A stretch of DNA of 64,000 bases. Origin: Pictodentalium vernedei. Lineage: Eukaryota; Mollusca; Scaphopoda; Dentaliida; Dentaliidae. The position numbers and the translations under genes were made by a program. How positions within the stretch are numbered: position 1 is the stretch's first letter; every line of letters begins with the position of its first letter. The notes below the pieces were generated by a model. It was not told the DNA's origin, did no database searches, and saw only the letters and a program-made list of their open reading frames with translations. The stretch spans positions 449,252,287 through 449,316,286 of the forward strand of contig CM062296.1 in the NCBI GenBank assembly GCA_031216915.1. Direction: 5' to 3'. This document shows, piece after piece, positions 41,617-52,490 of this stretch.

Positions 41617-43871
41617 TGAAAGTGTCAATGACACTGTAGCTTAACTTGTGTGTTGTGTTTGATGAAAAGTATAATGTTCAATGTTTATGAAAGGATTATG
41701 AAATAAGACAAGAATTGTGATAATTGGGATGGGTTAATAGCCCTCACAGTTAATGTATGTGGCCCTCACAGTTAATGTTTTTCAACGAAAGTTACCAAGT
41801 TAATTATTCCAAAACGAGTCATCCTATCAAGTTACTTTGAAATCCCTTCATAAATATGGCCTGTAGACTATGCTAAAGGTTTTCGGGCTTCGGCCCCTGT
41901 AGCCGTCAGTTTCCCAATTGAGTCCAAAGGGGACGTTTCTGTTTGTTGGTGGTTAACGTCACATATTTATGCACCATGGCTAATCGTGACACAACATGGA
42001 GATGAAAATCAAGTTTAGTCAATCATTGATCAACATGTTGCCCATTTTAGAGGACTTTCACCCCAAGCATTGGTGACTGGGTCCTATTTTACTAGTAAAG
42101 CGGAACTGGTTTACCACAGTAAACAAGTGCTGCTTACTTCCCGGGTTTCCCACGGGGACAAAGGGGACGTTCTCATCTCGACATTATATGAAGTCAACCT
42201 ACCAAGTTAGAATGAAATCCCTTCATGAATATGACATGTAGGCTGTGCTAAAGGTTTTCGGGCTTTGGGCTCGGGCAGCCATCATGGTTGAATGATCGCA
42301 ACCAAAAGGGGACATTCTCATCTGGGCATCATCTTGAGTGATCCTACAAAGTTACAATGAAATCCCTTCATAAATATGACCTGTAGACTGTGCTCAAGGT
42401 GTTCGGGCTTCGGCCCCTGAAGCCATCACAGTTGACCAATCACAACCAAAAGGGGATGTCATCATCTAGGCATTATATGGAGTCAAACTAACAGGTTACA
42501 ATGAAATCCTTCCATAAATATGACCTATAGACTATGCTAAAGGTTTTGGGCTCGGGCAGCCATCAAGGCTGAATGATCGCGACCAAAAGGGGACATGCTC
42601 ATCTAGACATTATTTGGAGTCATCCTACCAAGGTACAATGAAATCCCTTCATAAATATCACCTGTAGACTGTGCTAAAGGTTTTCGGGCTTCAGGCCCCT
42701 GTAGCCGTCACAGTTGCCTAATGGTGTCCAAAAGGGGCTGTTCTCATCTAGACATTATATGAAGTCAACCTATCAAGTTACAATGAAATCCCTTCATAAA
42801 TATGACCTGAAGACTGTGCTAAAGGTTTTCGGGCTTTGGGCTCGGGCAGCCATCATAGTTGAATGATCGCAACCAAAAGGGGACATTCTCATCTGGGTAT
42901 CATATGGAGTGATCCTACGAAGTTACAATGAAATCCCTTCATAAATATGACCTGTAGACTGTGCTCAAGATTTTCGGGCTTCGCCATCACAGTTGACCAA
43001 TCACGACCAAAAGGGGATGTCATCATCTAGGCATTATATGGAGTCACCCTTACAGGTTACAATGAAATCCTTCCATAAATACGACCTATAGACTATGCTA
43101 AAGGTTTTTGGGCTCGGGCAGCCATCAAGGCTGAATGATCGCGACCAAACGGGGACGTTCTCATCTAGACATTATTTGGAGTCATCCTACCAAGTTACAA
43201 TGAAATCCCTTCATAAATACGACCTGTAGACTGTGCTAAATGTTTTCGGGCTTCGGATCCCTGTAGCTGTCACAGATGCCCAATCAAGTCCAAAAGGGGA
43301 CTTTCTCATCTAGACATTATATGAAGTCAACCCACCAAGTTACAATGAAATTCCTCAATAAATATGACCTGTAGACTGTGCTAAAGGTTTTTTGGGTTTT
43401 GGGCTCGGGCAGTCGTCACGGTTGGCAGATCATGCCCAAATGGGGAAATTCTCATCTAGACATCATAAGAAGTCATCCTACCAAGTTACAATGAAATCCC
43501 TCCATATTAAACATGACCTGCAGACTGTGCTAAAAGTTTTTGGGTTCCGGGCATGGGCAGCCATCACGGTTGACAGATCATGCCCAAAAGGGGACGTTCT
43601 CATCTAGGTATTATACAGAGGCATCCTACCAAGACTGTGCTAATGGTTTTTGGGTTTTGGGCTCGGGCAGCCATACCGGTTGACCGATCGTGGCCAAAAG
43701 GGGACGTTCTCATCTAGACATGACCCCAAACTTGCATATGAAATTTCGTGACGATCAGACAAGAACTGCGGGGTGTAGCCCATGCTAAAGGAAAATGTGA
43801 ACGGACTCACAGACTTCCGCACACGTGATGGCAATAGCTTATATTGACTTTGTCAAGTTAAGCTAAAAATC
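41617..43871. mobile_element. HINE-like element with 145-bp minisatellite
   Basis: Begins ATGAAAGTGTCAATGACACT. TAGCTTAACTT (41637-41647) is complementary to AAGTTAAGCTA at the 3' end (43855-43865), followed by AAAAATC. About 12 units of roughly 145 bp (landmark GACTGTGCTAAAGGTTTTCG and TCCCTTCATAAATATGACCT) fill 41820-43700. The 3' end GTGATGGCAATAGCTTATAT, TTGACTTTGTCAAG forms the terminal hairpin. Start and end are shared with the element at 61274-63576 although the cores differ. Confidence 0.7.
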
Positions 43872-43922
43872 ACCATTCAATTTGATTTCTTTCTTTCAAT
43901 GTTTGCGTCAAAAATGTATTCC

Positions 43923-44172
43923 TTAACCCTTTACACAATGCACACGATCTCAAAAGTTGTTAGATTAATTTTTGATTTTTGTCTCAAATTTTTCAAAAAA
44001 TTTCAACAAAACCATATCATGTGATGCTTCATTTGAACAAGCTTGATCAGAGCATTTCAATAAGGGGTAACATGCTATGGTTTTGTTGAAATTCTTTGAA
44101 AATTCAATTTTTGACAGCTCAATGTGTAGATTATGGGGGTGGATACAATCAGTTCATCAGGAAAAGGGTTAG
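43923..44172. repeat. TTAA MITE
   Basis: TTAACCCTTTACACAATGCA at the left, TCATCAGGAAAAGGGTTAG at the right; core hairpin ACCATATCATGTGATGC... around 44010-44090. Confidence 0.7.
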
Positions 44173-44459
44173 CCTCAGGAATCTGCAACTTTCTGCAGCA
44201 TTGTACCGAAAAATTGCCAAGAAAACTTAATTTTATTTTTTTATTTATACTTTCACAGCCCCTCACCCCCTCACTGACTTAAGTCCATTAAACTCATTCC
44301 AATGAGGAACTGTAAGCTCTGATTGGAAAGAATTTTAAAAGTTTACATTTATTTTGGAATTTTTTTGCAATGTAGGCCATTCAAAAAAAGATTTAAAACA
44401 AGAAGAATGTTACTAAGGTAAGTAAAAAGTTTAACAATTGTACTATGATTTGTTTTTTA

Positions 44460-44977
44460 GCGTGACCTTGAAATGTGACCTTGACCTTGAAGGTACGAAC
44501 CCGGCTACAGTGTGTGACACATCCTCCCATGGTCCTTTATAATTGTGTGAAGTTTGATGACTGTAGCCCTAATAGTTTTGGAGTTATGCTTGAGACACGA
44601 TTTGTGACCCTGAACATATGAAGGTCAATTGTGACCTTCACATTGCAGATGCAGAAGAAAGTATTATATGCGACACATCTTCTTACTGTCCTTAACATTT
44701 TAAAAAGGTTAATAATTGTACTATGATTCGTTTCTGAGTTATGGTTGAGACACGAATATTGACCGATTTTTAGTGTGACCTTGAAATGTGACCTTCACCT
44801 TGAAGGTATGAACACGGCTGTGGTACGTGACACATCCTCCCATGGTCCTTTATAATTGTGTGAAGTTTGATGGCTGTGGCCCTAACAGTTTTCGAGTTAT
44901 TGGCTCGGACACACACACACACACACACACGGGCAATCACAATATGCCACCCGACTTAAGTCGGGGGGCATAAAAAT
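44460..44977. mobile_element. Hairpin-ended repeat with nuclear-receptor half-sites
   Basis: Two units of about 300 bp (CGTGACCTTGAAATGTGACC repeated near 44461 and 44774; CACATCCTCCCATGGTCCTT near 44518 and 44830). An AC microsatellite (about 44909-44930) and a terminal palindrome GCCACCCGACTTAAGTCGGGGGGC (cited in parts: GCCACCCGACTT / AAGTCGGGGGGC, 44946-44969) follow, then ATAAAAATA. Same general layout as the HINE-like elements; the 5' end is not defined. Confidence 0.5.
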
Positions 44978-44993
44978 AACATCGGTAACTTAC

Positions 44994-45040
44994 TTAACTT
45001 CTTCATCAAAACGTGCTGGTTCTTTGGTAACATACTCCAC
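44994..45040 (-). CDS. CFAP47: CFAP47 micro-exon (15 codons)
   Basis: Acceptor CTATTTTCAG and donor GTAAGTTA enclose 47 nt coding VEYVTKEPARFDEEVK, the lysine being finished by the next exon. Alone it would be too short to call, but it joins the flanking exons in the only open frame and lies where CFAP47 has a similar acidic segment between ASH strands. Confidence 0.85.
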
Positions 45041-45094
45041 CTGAAAATAGTTATTCCAAACTTTAATTTTAAACAGAAAAGGCAATTATCATAT

Positions 45095-45350
45095 TTTCAA
45101 CCCTCTGATGAATGTACATTTCAAAATTTGTTATTTTAAATATTTTCTTTTCTTCAAATTTTTCACAGAATTTCAATAAAACCATATCATATGAACCCCT
45201 CAGTGGAACGATCTCCAAAAGAACACAGTGATGAGGGGTTGCATGACATGGTTTTGTTGAAAACTTTTGAAACATAATTATTTTTAAACTTCTCATTTTG
45301 TAAATTACATGGATGGATGCAGCCAATTCATCAGGTAAAGAGTTACCGGT
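45095..45350. repeat. Degenerate TTAA MITE
   Basis: Core AAAACCATATCATATGAACC and its complement around 45178-45262, right arm CAGCCAATTCATCAGGTAAA. The left end has lost TTAA (TCAACCCTCTGATGAATG). Confidence 0.55.
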
Positions 45351-45576
45351 GATATCAAAATGTATGCGATCAACAGTATAAGAAGGAAGACCAAGTATAA
45401 ATCTTTCAAAAGTCAAAAGGCCGACACAACTGCCAAAGCAGAAATGTGATTTACCTTTTGACCTGTAACAAATACATAATACAATATGTCAGTGAGACTA
45501 AACATGCGTCCGTATCCTGGAACATTTAAGGGATATCAGAAACAAACTTGATAAACCCGTCAGCATACACTATAAT

Positions 45577-46266
45577 TAACCCTTTTAGTGCCTCGGAGGC
45601 ATGCACCGCGCCAGTGGTAAACTGACACTACAAACCCGTTGACGCACTGCATGCCGATGGCATAGTAATGCATCTACTCTTAGTCCACGTGTGCTATCTC
45701 TATCAGTCCACAGAAGTAATTTCATGCCCGAATGAATTTAGAGTTGTTTCCCTTTAGTTGATAGGCTACAGTTTTAGTGCATATTGCACCAGAATCACAG
45801 TAATTCCACAGACGCATATGACTAATAATAGCAATGTGGAACAGGGTTCTGCAGTACAGTCTGGCTCAAATCAAGCTGACACACATGACACTACTATGAG
45901 TGCTGGACATTCAGATGATGTTGCCAGTAATAATCCAGATGACAGAGAGAGTCCTTCAACGTCTGGAATAGGACTGGCCAGTGGGAGAGGACACAGCAGA
46001 AAAGAAGTGCTGGTCAGGGACATGGCAGAATACAAGGGAGCTGGCGTGGTCATGGAATTGGTCCAATTTTTCAATGGGAAAAATGTACCGATTTTGTTCC
46101 ACTAGATATCCCATGTTCTGAAGCTGAGAAGATAAATCCTGACTTACCTGACAATCCAAATGACTGGGACTTTTTATACCTTTATCTAATGGATGAGATG
46201 ATCCTGAAATTAACCTCAATATCCCAAGTCTGGGGGGCTGGTTTGGCTGAGTCGTGAAAGGGTAAA
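45577..46266 (+). mobile_element. Deleted piggyBac-type element
   Basis: The left end is TTAACCCTTTTAGTGCCTCGG; the right end, complemented, reads TTTACCCTTTCACGACTCAG. These fit piggyBac termini (TTAA target, CCCTTT start). About 690 bp remain, with the transposase N-terminus inside and everything after it missing. Confidence 0.65.
45818..46240 (+). pseudogene. piggyBac transposase N-terminal fragment
   Basis: From ATG 45818 the frame codes an acidic, Ser/Asn-rich leader (MTNNSNVEQGSAVQ..., DDRESPSTSGIGL) as in many piggyBac transposases. It ends at a TAG (46103-46105). In the neighbouring frame the sense goes on: DFVPLDIPCSEAEK, DLPDNPNDWDFLYLYLMDEM, ILKLTSISQ, which resembles the '(P)xNPxDYFxLFFxDEMLxxIxxETN' entry to the piggyBac core. 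The frame change near 46080 and the missing catalytic core make it dead. Confidence 0.55.
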
Positions 46267-47524
46267 CCAGACCACACATCTGACAAATTGGATTTCCGTA
46301 TTATTGACATTCTTCCGAGTAACCCTGACCTCGACCAAAACACATGAATCAAGCTTGATAAGGAATCACATTGGATCTTTATCTTGAGTCATACATTCTT
46401 ATGGTTTGAACAGGCTTGACTTTTAGTCTTCATATTGTGACAAGTTTAAATCTTTACCTAGCAAATTAGAAAAAAATTTCCTGGGATCCATACTGATCTT
46501 CTTGTCATACTCCAAATGAGTAAAGTAAACCTTTCAACCTATGGCCATTCTTCCAAGTTGCAATTCGTCCAATATGTCTGACAAATGTAAAATTTCTGAT
46601 AAATAGATGAATTTCCATAGAATAGAGAATGTTAAATTAAAGTTGGACCAAAATGGAATTCAATCTATCCACTTTGTCTCATTTGATTAATGTGGCCTAC
46701 TCTGGATTTGGGGACAGAAAATAATTTTGCTTAAAAAACCCTTGGACTTGTTCAGTTTTGTTATAACTCACACCAATCATGACATTTTGGAGCTTACAAT
46801 ATAACACTTTTCCTCATGAAAGAGACACATAGGAAGGTTCCAATATTCAAGAACTTTCCAGGTTTCGAATACAAATTTCTAAATTCTAGGACTATCAATG
46901 AATTTAAAGACCCACATGAACTCGGAAGCTGAAAGCTGTAAAAAAAATTCTCTTTTCTTTTCATTCCACAGAATACACCACCCCTGAGAGTGATTCTTGT
47001 CTCGTTTGTCAATGGAGAAAATAAAGAAAAACTTTTTTGCAATTATCCAACTTAGTAAGGCTGCTACTACAGTACTGTTATCACAAAAGCAGACAAAGAC
47101 CTTTGATTGGATTGCTATTAGGTCGAGATCTGCTAGATGCGATCAAAATTCTCTGACATTTTATTTCACTGCAACACTATAGAATCTCACACATAGGAAA
47201 AGAAATACAAGGACATTGAATCTGAAATGCTATTTTCATCATATGAAGGTGTGTCGCAGTTTGGTTTCCTGATCACTGTACTGTTCATTCAGTACAGTCA
47301 CCATGGACTGGTCATAATTCACACATGGGCAGTGATGTCCACGCATGCCTTTAGCAGGTAATAAAAATCATCATTGCCAAAATTTTAATTAATGAAGCAC
47401 CAAGTTGTACCAGGTGCTTCATTAATTAAATGTTTGATGATTATTCCTGTAATTTGTGTTTGCAATCTAATATTATTGCAACCATAGAAATACTGCCCAC
47501 CCCATGGAACGTGACCATTCTATG
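46267..47524. other. Intron with one hairpin
   Basis: Nothing coding recognised. A palindrome AATTAATGAAGCACCAAGTTG / ACCAGGTGCTTCATTAATT lies at about 47389-47429. Confidence 0.4.
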
Positions 47525-47532
47525 GTGACCAC

Positions 47533-48098
47533 TAGAGCTGTAGGTTAACCGAAACTGAACCAAGGTTTTTAATTTTTTTAAAAAACTGAAACCGAAACCG
47601 TCAACATCCCGTAATCTAAGGTTTTTCGTTTATTATTAAATACTCTCTTGCTGCAGAAATTCACAGAATGTAGCCATCCCATAGTAGTGAGAGTACCCAG
47701 ACACTGCCAATGGCAGTGTCTGGGTACTCTCACTACTCTAGGAAGGCTACATTCTGTGAATTTCTGACATTTCAGTTTAGTTGTGTTTGCAGCTTTCCTC
47801 AAGTTGCATGTAGGTGTCAGACCTCGAAAAATGGCCAAGCACAATAAAAGTTCTGTATATTTAGGTAATTATTATATTGGCCTTCCTGATTCTTCATGTA
47901 TTATAGCTTATTTCAGGCATTCATTGAGTTTCACTCATTTTCACTACCATTCAGTTATGACTCCGGACATAAGAATGAGTTTTATTGAATTTTACTTGGC
48001 CTCATGAACAAACTGAAAACCGAATCGAACCGAGGTTTTACTCCACCTGAAAAACCAAAACCGAAACCGAACAAGAAATTTAAAAACCTACAGCTCTA
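47533..48098. mobile_element. hAT-like MITE with 8-bp duplication and long palindrome
   Basis: Termini TAGAGCTGTAGGTT and its complement AACCTACAGCTCTA. Flanked by GTGACCAC (47525-47532) and GCGACCAC (48099-48106), an 8-bp duplication with one change, as in hAT elements. The interior has a near-perfect foldback of about 55 bp arms (TCACAGAATGTAGCC... and ...GGCTACATTCTGTGA, about 47657-47767). Confidence 0.7.
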
Positions 48099-48218
48099 GC
48101 GACCACACTATGTAACATTACATGAAGCTGCTCCACAGAAGAAAACAATATTGTTGGATTGTTGGAGTTGATTCCAATCATATTGGTGAGAAATGTGAAA
48201 ATTGGCTTCTTCTACAGA

Positions 48219-48378
48219 TAGAGCTGGAAGGTTTTGATTTTTCAGATTTGGTTTCGGTTTGGTTTCAAGAAAAAAAAAACGAGGTTTTGGTTCTGTTTTT
48301 CTATGTGGAAGAACATATACCAAATAACTCTTCAGACTCTTTAATAACTTGGAAAAAAAACCCAATTGTTCAGCTCTA
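48219..48378. mobile_element. Short hAT-like MITE of the same family
   Basis: TAGAGCTGGAAGGTTTTGAT at the left and TTGTTCAGCTCTA at the right, 160 bp. Flanks TCTACAGA and TCTGCAGG agree at six of eight positions. Shares the TAGAGCTG end and the GGTTT/CGGTTTGG-type interior with 47533-48098. Confidence 0.55.
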
Positions 48379-48570
48379 TCTGCAGGTAGCACATCCACCC
48401 ATAATGCATTCAAACATCAAACATTTGCCAATCAAAGACAGCATGTAGCAGTGAAAAATGTAATTTTGTCATAATTTCATGTCAGTTTAGATTTACTGTA
48501 ACCTTCTCCCAAACATACAAGCCATATTTGCCAGGATTAAAAATAAGTATTCAAATGTCATTATTTTAAA

Positions 48571-48716
48571 ACTTTTTGGCGAAAAAACATAGCTCATAAC
48601 CCATCATTGGAATGAGCTCAACATGCTATGTTTTTGAGGCAACAAATGAAACATGAGTTTCTAAAGAATTCTTAGGAAAGTGTCATCTTCTATTAGCATT
48701 AGGTAAGGGGTTAAAT
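48571..48716. repeat. Shortened TTAA MITE
   Basis: Core AAAACATAGCTCATAACCCA and complement GCTATGTTTTTGAGGC, right end GCATTAGGTAAGGGGTTAA. Left arm missing. Confidence 0.6.
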
Positions 48717-48785
48717 CATCTTCTAAATAATTGATGAAAATACAATGTGCAAGATGTGCAATGCAGAAATACATGTTTTATACCT

Positions 48786-49428
48786 AAAACCCTATACCTA
48801 ACAGGACAAGAAGACTTGAAAAAGATTTCTTGATTGACTAAAAAGTTCCATCTTTGGACTCAAAAACAAAACTTAACCCTTCACCCAATGAATCATTCTC
48901 ATCTGCCCACATTATTTACAAATTGAGCATTTGAAAAAAAGACTCAAAATATTTCAACAAAATCATATCATGTGACCTCTCATTGGAACTAGCTCGTTCC
49001 AATGAGGACTAACATGACAGGATTTTGTTGAGATTTTTAGAAAAAAAAAGAAGAAAAGATTTCCCCCCTCAGAACTCAATGGACATTTTGACCACTGATT
49101 TCATGAATTAAATTTAGATGGAATTTTCATCAAATCTGGTCATGACTGCTTTATAGCAGTCATGACTACATTTGATGAAAAATATTTTGAAAATATTCAG
49201 CGAGTTAAGAGTTAAATAACAAATTATGATATCCTGTGCATTCTTTTCTTGAAGGGTTAAATCCCATCGTTGGAACAAGCTCAATGAGATCATTCCATTG
49301 AGGAGTCTTAGCTATGTTTTGAAGGCAAAAATTGAAAAAAACAGTGAAATCTGAATGCCAATTTACTTCAATAACATTGGCCAGCTATGACCATTAGGTT
49401 TATGTTAAAGATCAAATGAACATGCTAC
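48786..49428. repeat. Worn TTAA MITE interrupted by another
   Basis: Left arm AAACCCTATACCTAACAGGA; right half from 49260 (ATCCCATCGTTGGAACAAGC) to about 49410. The copy 48874-49259 lies between. Confidence 0.5.
48874..49259. repeat. TTAA MITE nested in a relative
   Basis: TTAACCCTTCACCCAATGAA at the left and CTTGAAGGGTTAA at the right. The core hairpin AATCATATCATGTGACCTCT is near 48960-49028, and a second palindrome (GGTCATGACTGC / GCAGTCATGACTAC) lies at 49137-49172. Confidence 0.6.
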
Positions 49429-49447
49429 AGATGAGTAATTTACTAAC

Positions 49448-49655
49448 CTTGATGATCTGTACACTCTTAGCAGGAACTAATCCAGTGTTTGGAATAACAG
49501 CAATTGGCTTATCTCCTGTGTATTTAATTTTAAACTCTCCTGCTTTTGATCCAGTGTTTGTCAATTTTATTTCTCTTGAAATCACTTTACTTGTAGCCAC
49601 ATTATTTCCAAAATTAACCTCCTTGTCAATTGATAAAATTGGTTGCTGTGGGTAC
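49448..49655 (-). CDS. CFAP47: CFAP47 exon (69 codons), ASH-like repeat
   Basis: Acceptor ATTTTGGAACAG and donor GTTAGTAAA. Completes the glycine left by the upstream exon, then YPQQPILSIDKEVNFGNNVA, TSKVISREIKLTNTGSKAGE, FKIKYTGDKPIAVIPNTGLV, PAKSVQIIK. The NFG start, LTNTGSKAGEF and P..G.V.AKS..IIK are the standard strands of an ASH/MSP domain. Phase 0 at the end matches exon 44994-45040. Confidence 0.93.
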
Positions 49656-49739
49656 CTGTTCCAAAATTATTATATCAAACTACACTGATATTTCAAATAG
49701 ATGTGTATAACACAAACACACTTCAGATTTACATACAGT

Positions 49740-49992
49740 ATGTGGAGAGTGGATTGTAACTAAATCACCCATGCTGTGGAGTTATCACCCAAAGTCTCAC
49801 TTTCAAATTCTGTATATATGGACAAAAAATACAAGCAATGTTTCAGCCAATGGACCTCCGGGTTTAACCCGGAGGTTCATTGGCTGGAACTTTGCATGTG
49901 CTTGTTGTGTGTTGCAACAAATTTGCAATTATTGTTTGGGTGGAATCTCCACTCTATGGGTGATTTAGTGATATTACAGTACACTCTCCACG
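49740..49992. repeat. Foldback element with TA flanks
   Basis: Left end TGTGGAGAGTGGATTGTAAC and right end, complemented, CGTGGAGAGTGTACTGTAAT, both next to TA. The subterminal ACTAAATCACCCAT is also inverted. The centre is a palindrome CAGCCAATGGACCTCCGGGT / ACCCGGAGGTTCATTGGCTG (49845-49888). Fits a mariner-type MITE. Confidence 0.6.
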
Positions 49993-50317
49993 TAATGTAG
50001 GGTCATTTGCAGGAAACAGGACACAAACAAGTATTTCTGTCCATATTAATCCTCCAGTTAACAATAGGACCCAGGGGCCTTGAGGCACTCACTCAGCAAA
50101 ACTGTTTAAAGAAGGATTTAATAAGCATTTATGGCTAGTTATTACTCATAATTCTGCTGTTGATTTTTTCTAGTGTTGTTATTCTACCTTAGAAGCCCAG
50201 ATTTCCACCTGTTAATGAAGACTTAGTTTTACATCAATCACACACATTTACTGTAAACATCAAGCACATGTAAGTAAATTATGGACCATGTAATACCTTT
50301 GATCACAACAGTTTGCA

Positions 50318-50462
50318 TTAACCCTTTCCACCAATGCATGGGAAATAAAAATTTATTATTTTAATTATAGTTTTTTCGAACCTCTGCAAAAAATTCATCA
50401 AAACCATGTCATCTGACCCCTCAATGGAGCAAATGCAACCAATTCATTAGGTAAAGGGTTAA
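50318..50462. repeat. Short TTAA MITE lacking the hairpin's second arm
   Basis: TTAACCCTTTCCACCAATGC at the left, TTCATTAGGTAAAGGGTTAA at the right, only 145 bp. The core ends at ATCTGACCCCTCAATGGAGC without the mirrored arm: an internal-deletion form of the family. Confidence 0.75.
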
Positions 50463-51208
50463 ACTGCTATTGACTATCAGTGACATAAATTGACTTTGGT
50501 GTTTCATTTATAATACTTTGGTGTATTCGATGGTGGTGTTCTGAATGTCAACCAAGTACTCCAGAATGCAACATACATCCTTGTGCATGCGAAGGACATG
50601 GCTGTGTTTATTATAAGCACTGATCTGACTACAAACAAAATATTAATTAAAATGTGAAAACCCCAAGGGCCTAAAATAATATTTGGGTGTGGAAAGTCCT
50701 ACCCAAAAATTATTTTATGGTTTTAGGATCTTTGGATTAATGTAGTACAAAAATTTTATACAAATTTCACATTTTGTCTTCTGGAAGTATCTAAATTGTA
50801 AGTATTGGTGCATTTGCAACTCCTATTTTAGAAATTAGATTACAAATGTGGATGCTTGCATACACATAATTCACCTGCCTATCAGAAGCAAAAATTGACA
50901 TAAAACAAAGAATTTTTTAACAATGGCCTAAATGCATATATTTTTCAGCATAAAGTGGGCTTATCATACATTTTGTACAAATTTAACCTGTTGGTTACAT
51001 ACTAATTAGAGAAGGAATCCTCTTTAATCTTTAATTAGATAAAATTAATTGAACAGATTCTGCCATCAACAAATCATTGATGAGGGGACTACTCGTATTT
51101 ACAGAATATATTTTGTAAACAAGAGGCAGAATTTTACCTCCTCTGTAAAGAAATTTTTGTAATAGATAAGCAAATCTGTATGCAGCAGGCAGCGTTAAAA
51201 CTATGCCA
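50463..51208. other. Intron, nothing recognised
   Basis: AT-rich sequence with no repeat or exon that I can support. Confidence 0.4.
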
Positions 51209-52031
51209 GTTTTGAACCCTTTGCCTGACAAATCGGCTGCATCAGCCCGCATAATTTATAAATTGGGCAGAAGATAAAAAACATTTTTCCAAAAATTAAA
51301 AAAAAAAAATCATGTGAACTATCATTGTAGGGTCCTGCGAATATTTGAAATTCAATTCAATGTCGATACCATATGTCTGCTTTGAGATCAATCCCGAATC
51401 AGTCTCAAGATTCAATTTTTTTTAATCTCTCGTACTAACTTTGTTACATTTCCAACAATAATTGGATAAAATTAACATTAGACAATTCACTCATGTAGGC
51501 TACTAGGCTCAATTCATATTTATTTAAGAAATTGACAAAAGTTAATTGTTAGGTAAGTTGTGAATTTTGTCTGGAATATTTTCCATAGTTTTAGTTTTTG
51601 AAGGCTCAACTTGTTACTATTCGCGTTCTTAAGAACACGAATAGTAACAAGTTGAACCTTCAAAAACTAAAACTATGGATAATGGGCCTAGCCATTTGTG
51701 CTGCAGAGAATATTTATTTATCAGTGTTTAAGGTATCAGTCAGTCTTTTAAGGGTCATCCCAGTGTACCGTAACTTCCATTTGGTGCAAAAAGAAATAAC
51801 TTGTTTATTAAGATTCGATTTGAGATTCGATTCAATATAGATATCAGACACAATTCGATTCGAGATTTGATTTGAAAAAATTGTGTGATTCGCAGGTTCC
51901 AACATCATTGGTTGGACAAGCTCATTCCAATAAGGCGTCACATAAAATGGTTTTGTTGAAATTTTTTGAAAAACTAAAAAACATATTTAAAATGATAAAT
52001 TTTTAAACTGTCCGCATTGGGTAATGGGTTA
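51209..52031. repeat. TTAA MITE split by a hAT-like element
   Basis: Left arm TGAACCCTTTGCCTGACAAA (51213), right arm CCGCATTGGGTAATGGGTTAA (to 52031). The insertion 51328-51903 falls in the conserved CATTGGAACGAGC core. Confidence 0.65.
51328..51903. mobile_element. Foldback DNA element with 7-bp duplication
   Basis: Flanked by ATCATTG at 51321-51327 and 51904-51910. Ends TAGGGTCCTGCGAAT and, complemented, GTTGGAACCTGCGAAT. The interior holds a near-perfect palindrome of about 50 bp arms (CCATAGTTTTAGTTTTTGAAG... at 51585, complement ending 51676) around GTTCTTAAGAAC. Likely hAT superfamily by size of duplication and foldback form. Confidence 0.65.
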
Positions 52032-52189
52032 ATTAATCAATTTAACTGTTTTGTACCAAGGCTGAGCTGATTGACCCAAGACATCACATCTCATACTCTC
52101 TTAATTTTATTAAGCTGATGACATGCTGTTATGCAACTCACACTATTGAGAAGACCTCTTTCAAATGCTAAGTTTGCAACATTATAAGT

Positions 52190-52328
52190 TATTGTGATGA
52201 ATTGATGGTAACATGGTCTGAGGTTTGTGGCTCGAAGCTTATGTTCAACTGAGACTTGAAGCGTCAAGGTTGAGCATATACTCCGAGCCGCAAACCTCAG
52301 ACCAGGTTACCGTCAACTCATCACAATA
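52190..52328. repeat. 60-bp-arm foldback
   Basis: Arms 52190-52249 and 52269-52328 (TATTGTGATGAATTGATGGT... and its complement, also GGTCTGAGGTTTGTGGCTCG) pair with a few mismatches around a 19-bp loop. Confidence 0.8.
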
Positions 52329-52371
52329 AAGTATATATTCCAATAAGACACTACCAATAGCCCAAAACCTA

Positions 52372-52490
52372 CATCGTGAAACACGAGAGGCGTATTTACT
52401 AAACTTGTGATTGTTAAAAAGTTGCCGTGTTCAAGGCAACTTTTAACAATCACAGGTTTAGTAAATAAACCTCTTGTGTACCTCATGATG
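52372..52490. repeat. 55-bp-arm foldback
   Basis: TACTAAACTTGTGATTGTTA and its complement TAACAATCACAGGTTTAGTA form the inner stem around GTTGCCGTGTTCAAGGCAAC. The outer parts ATCGTGAAACACGAGAGG / CCTCTTGTGTACCTCATGAT pair less well. Separated from the previous foldback by only 43 bp. Confidence 0.75.

Noticed and set aside
47578-48448. Open frames on both strands around 47.6-48.4 kb
   Set aside because: They lie within two hAT-like MITEs and their palindrome; no family signature.
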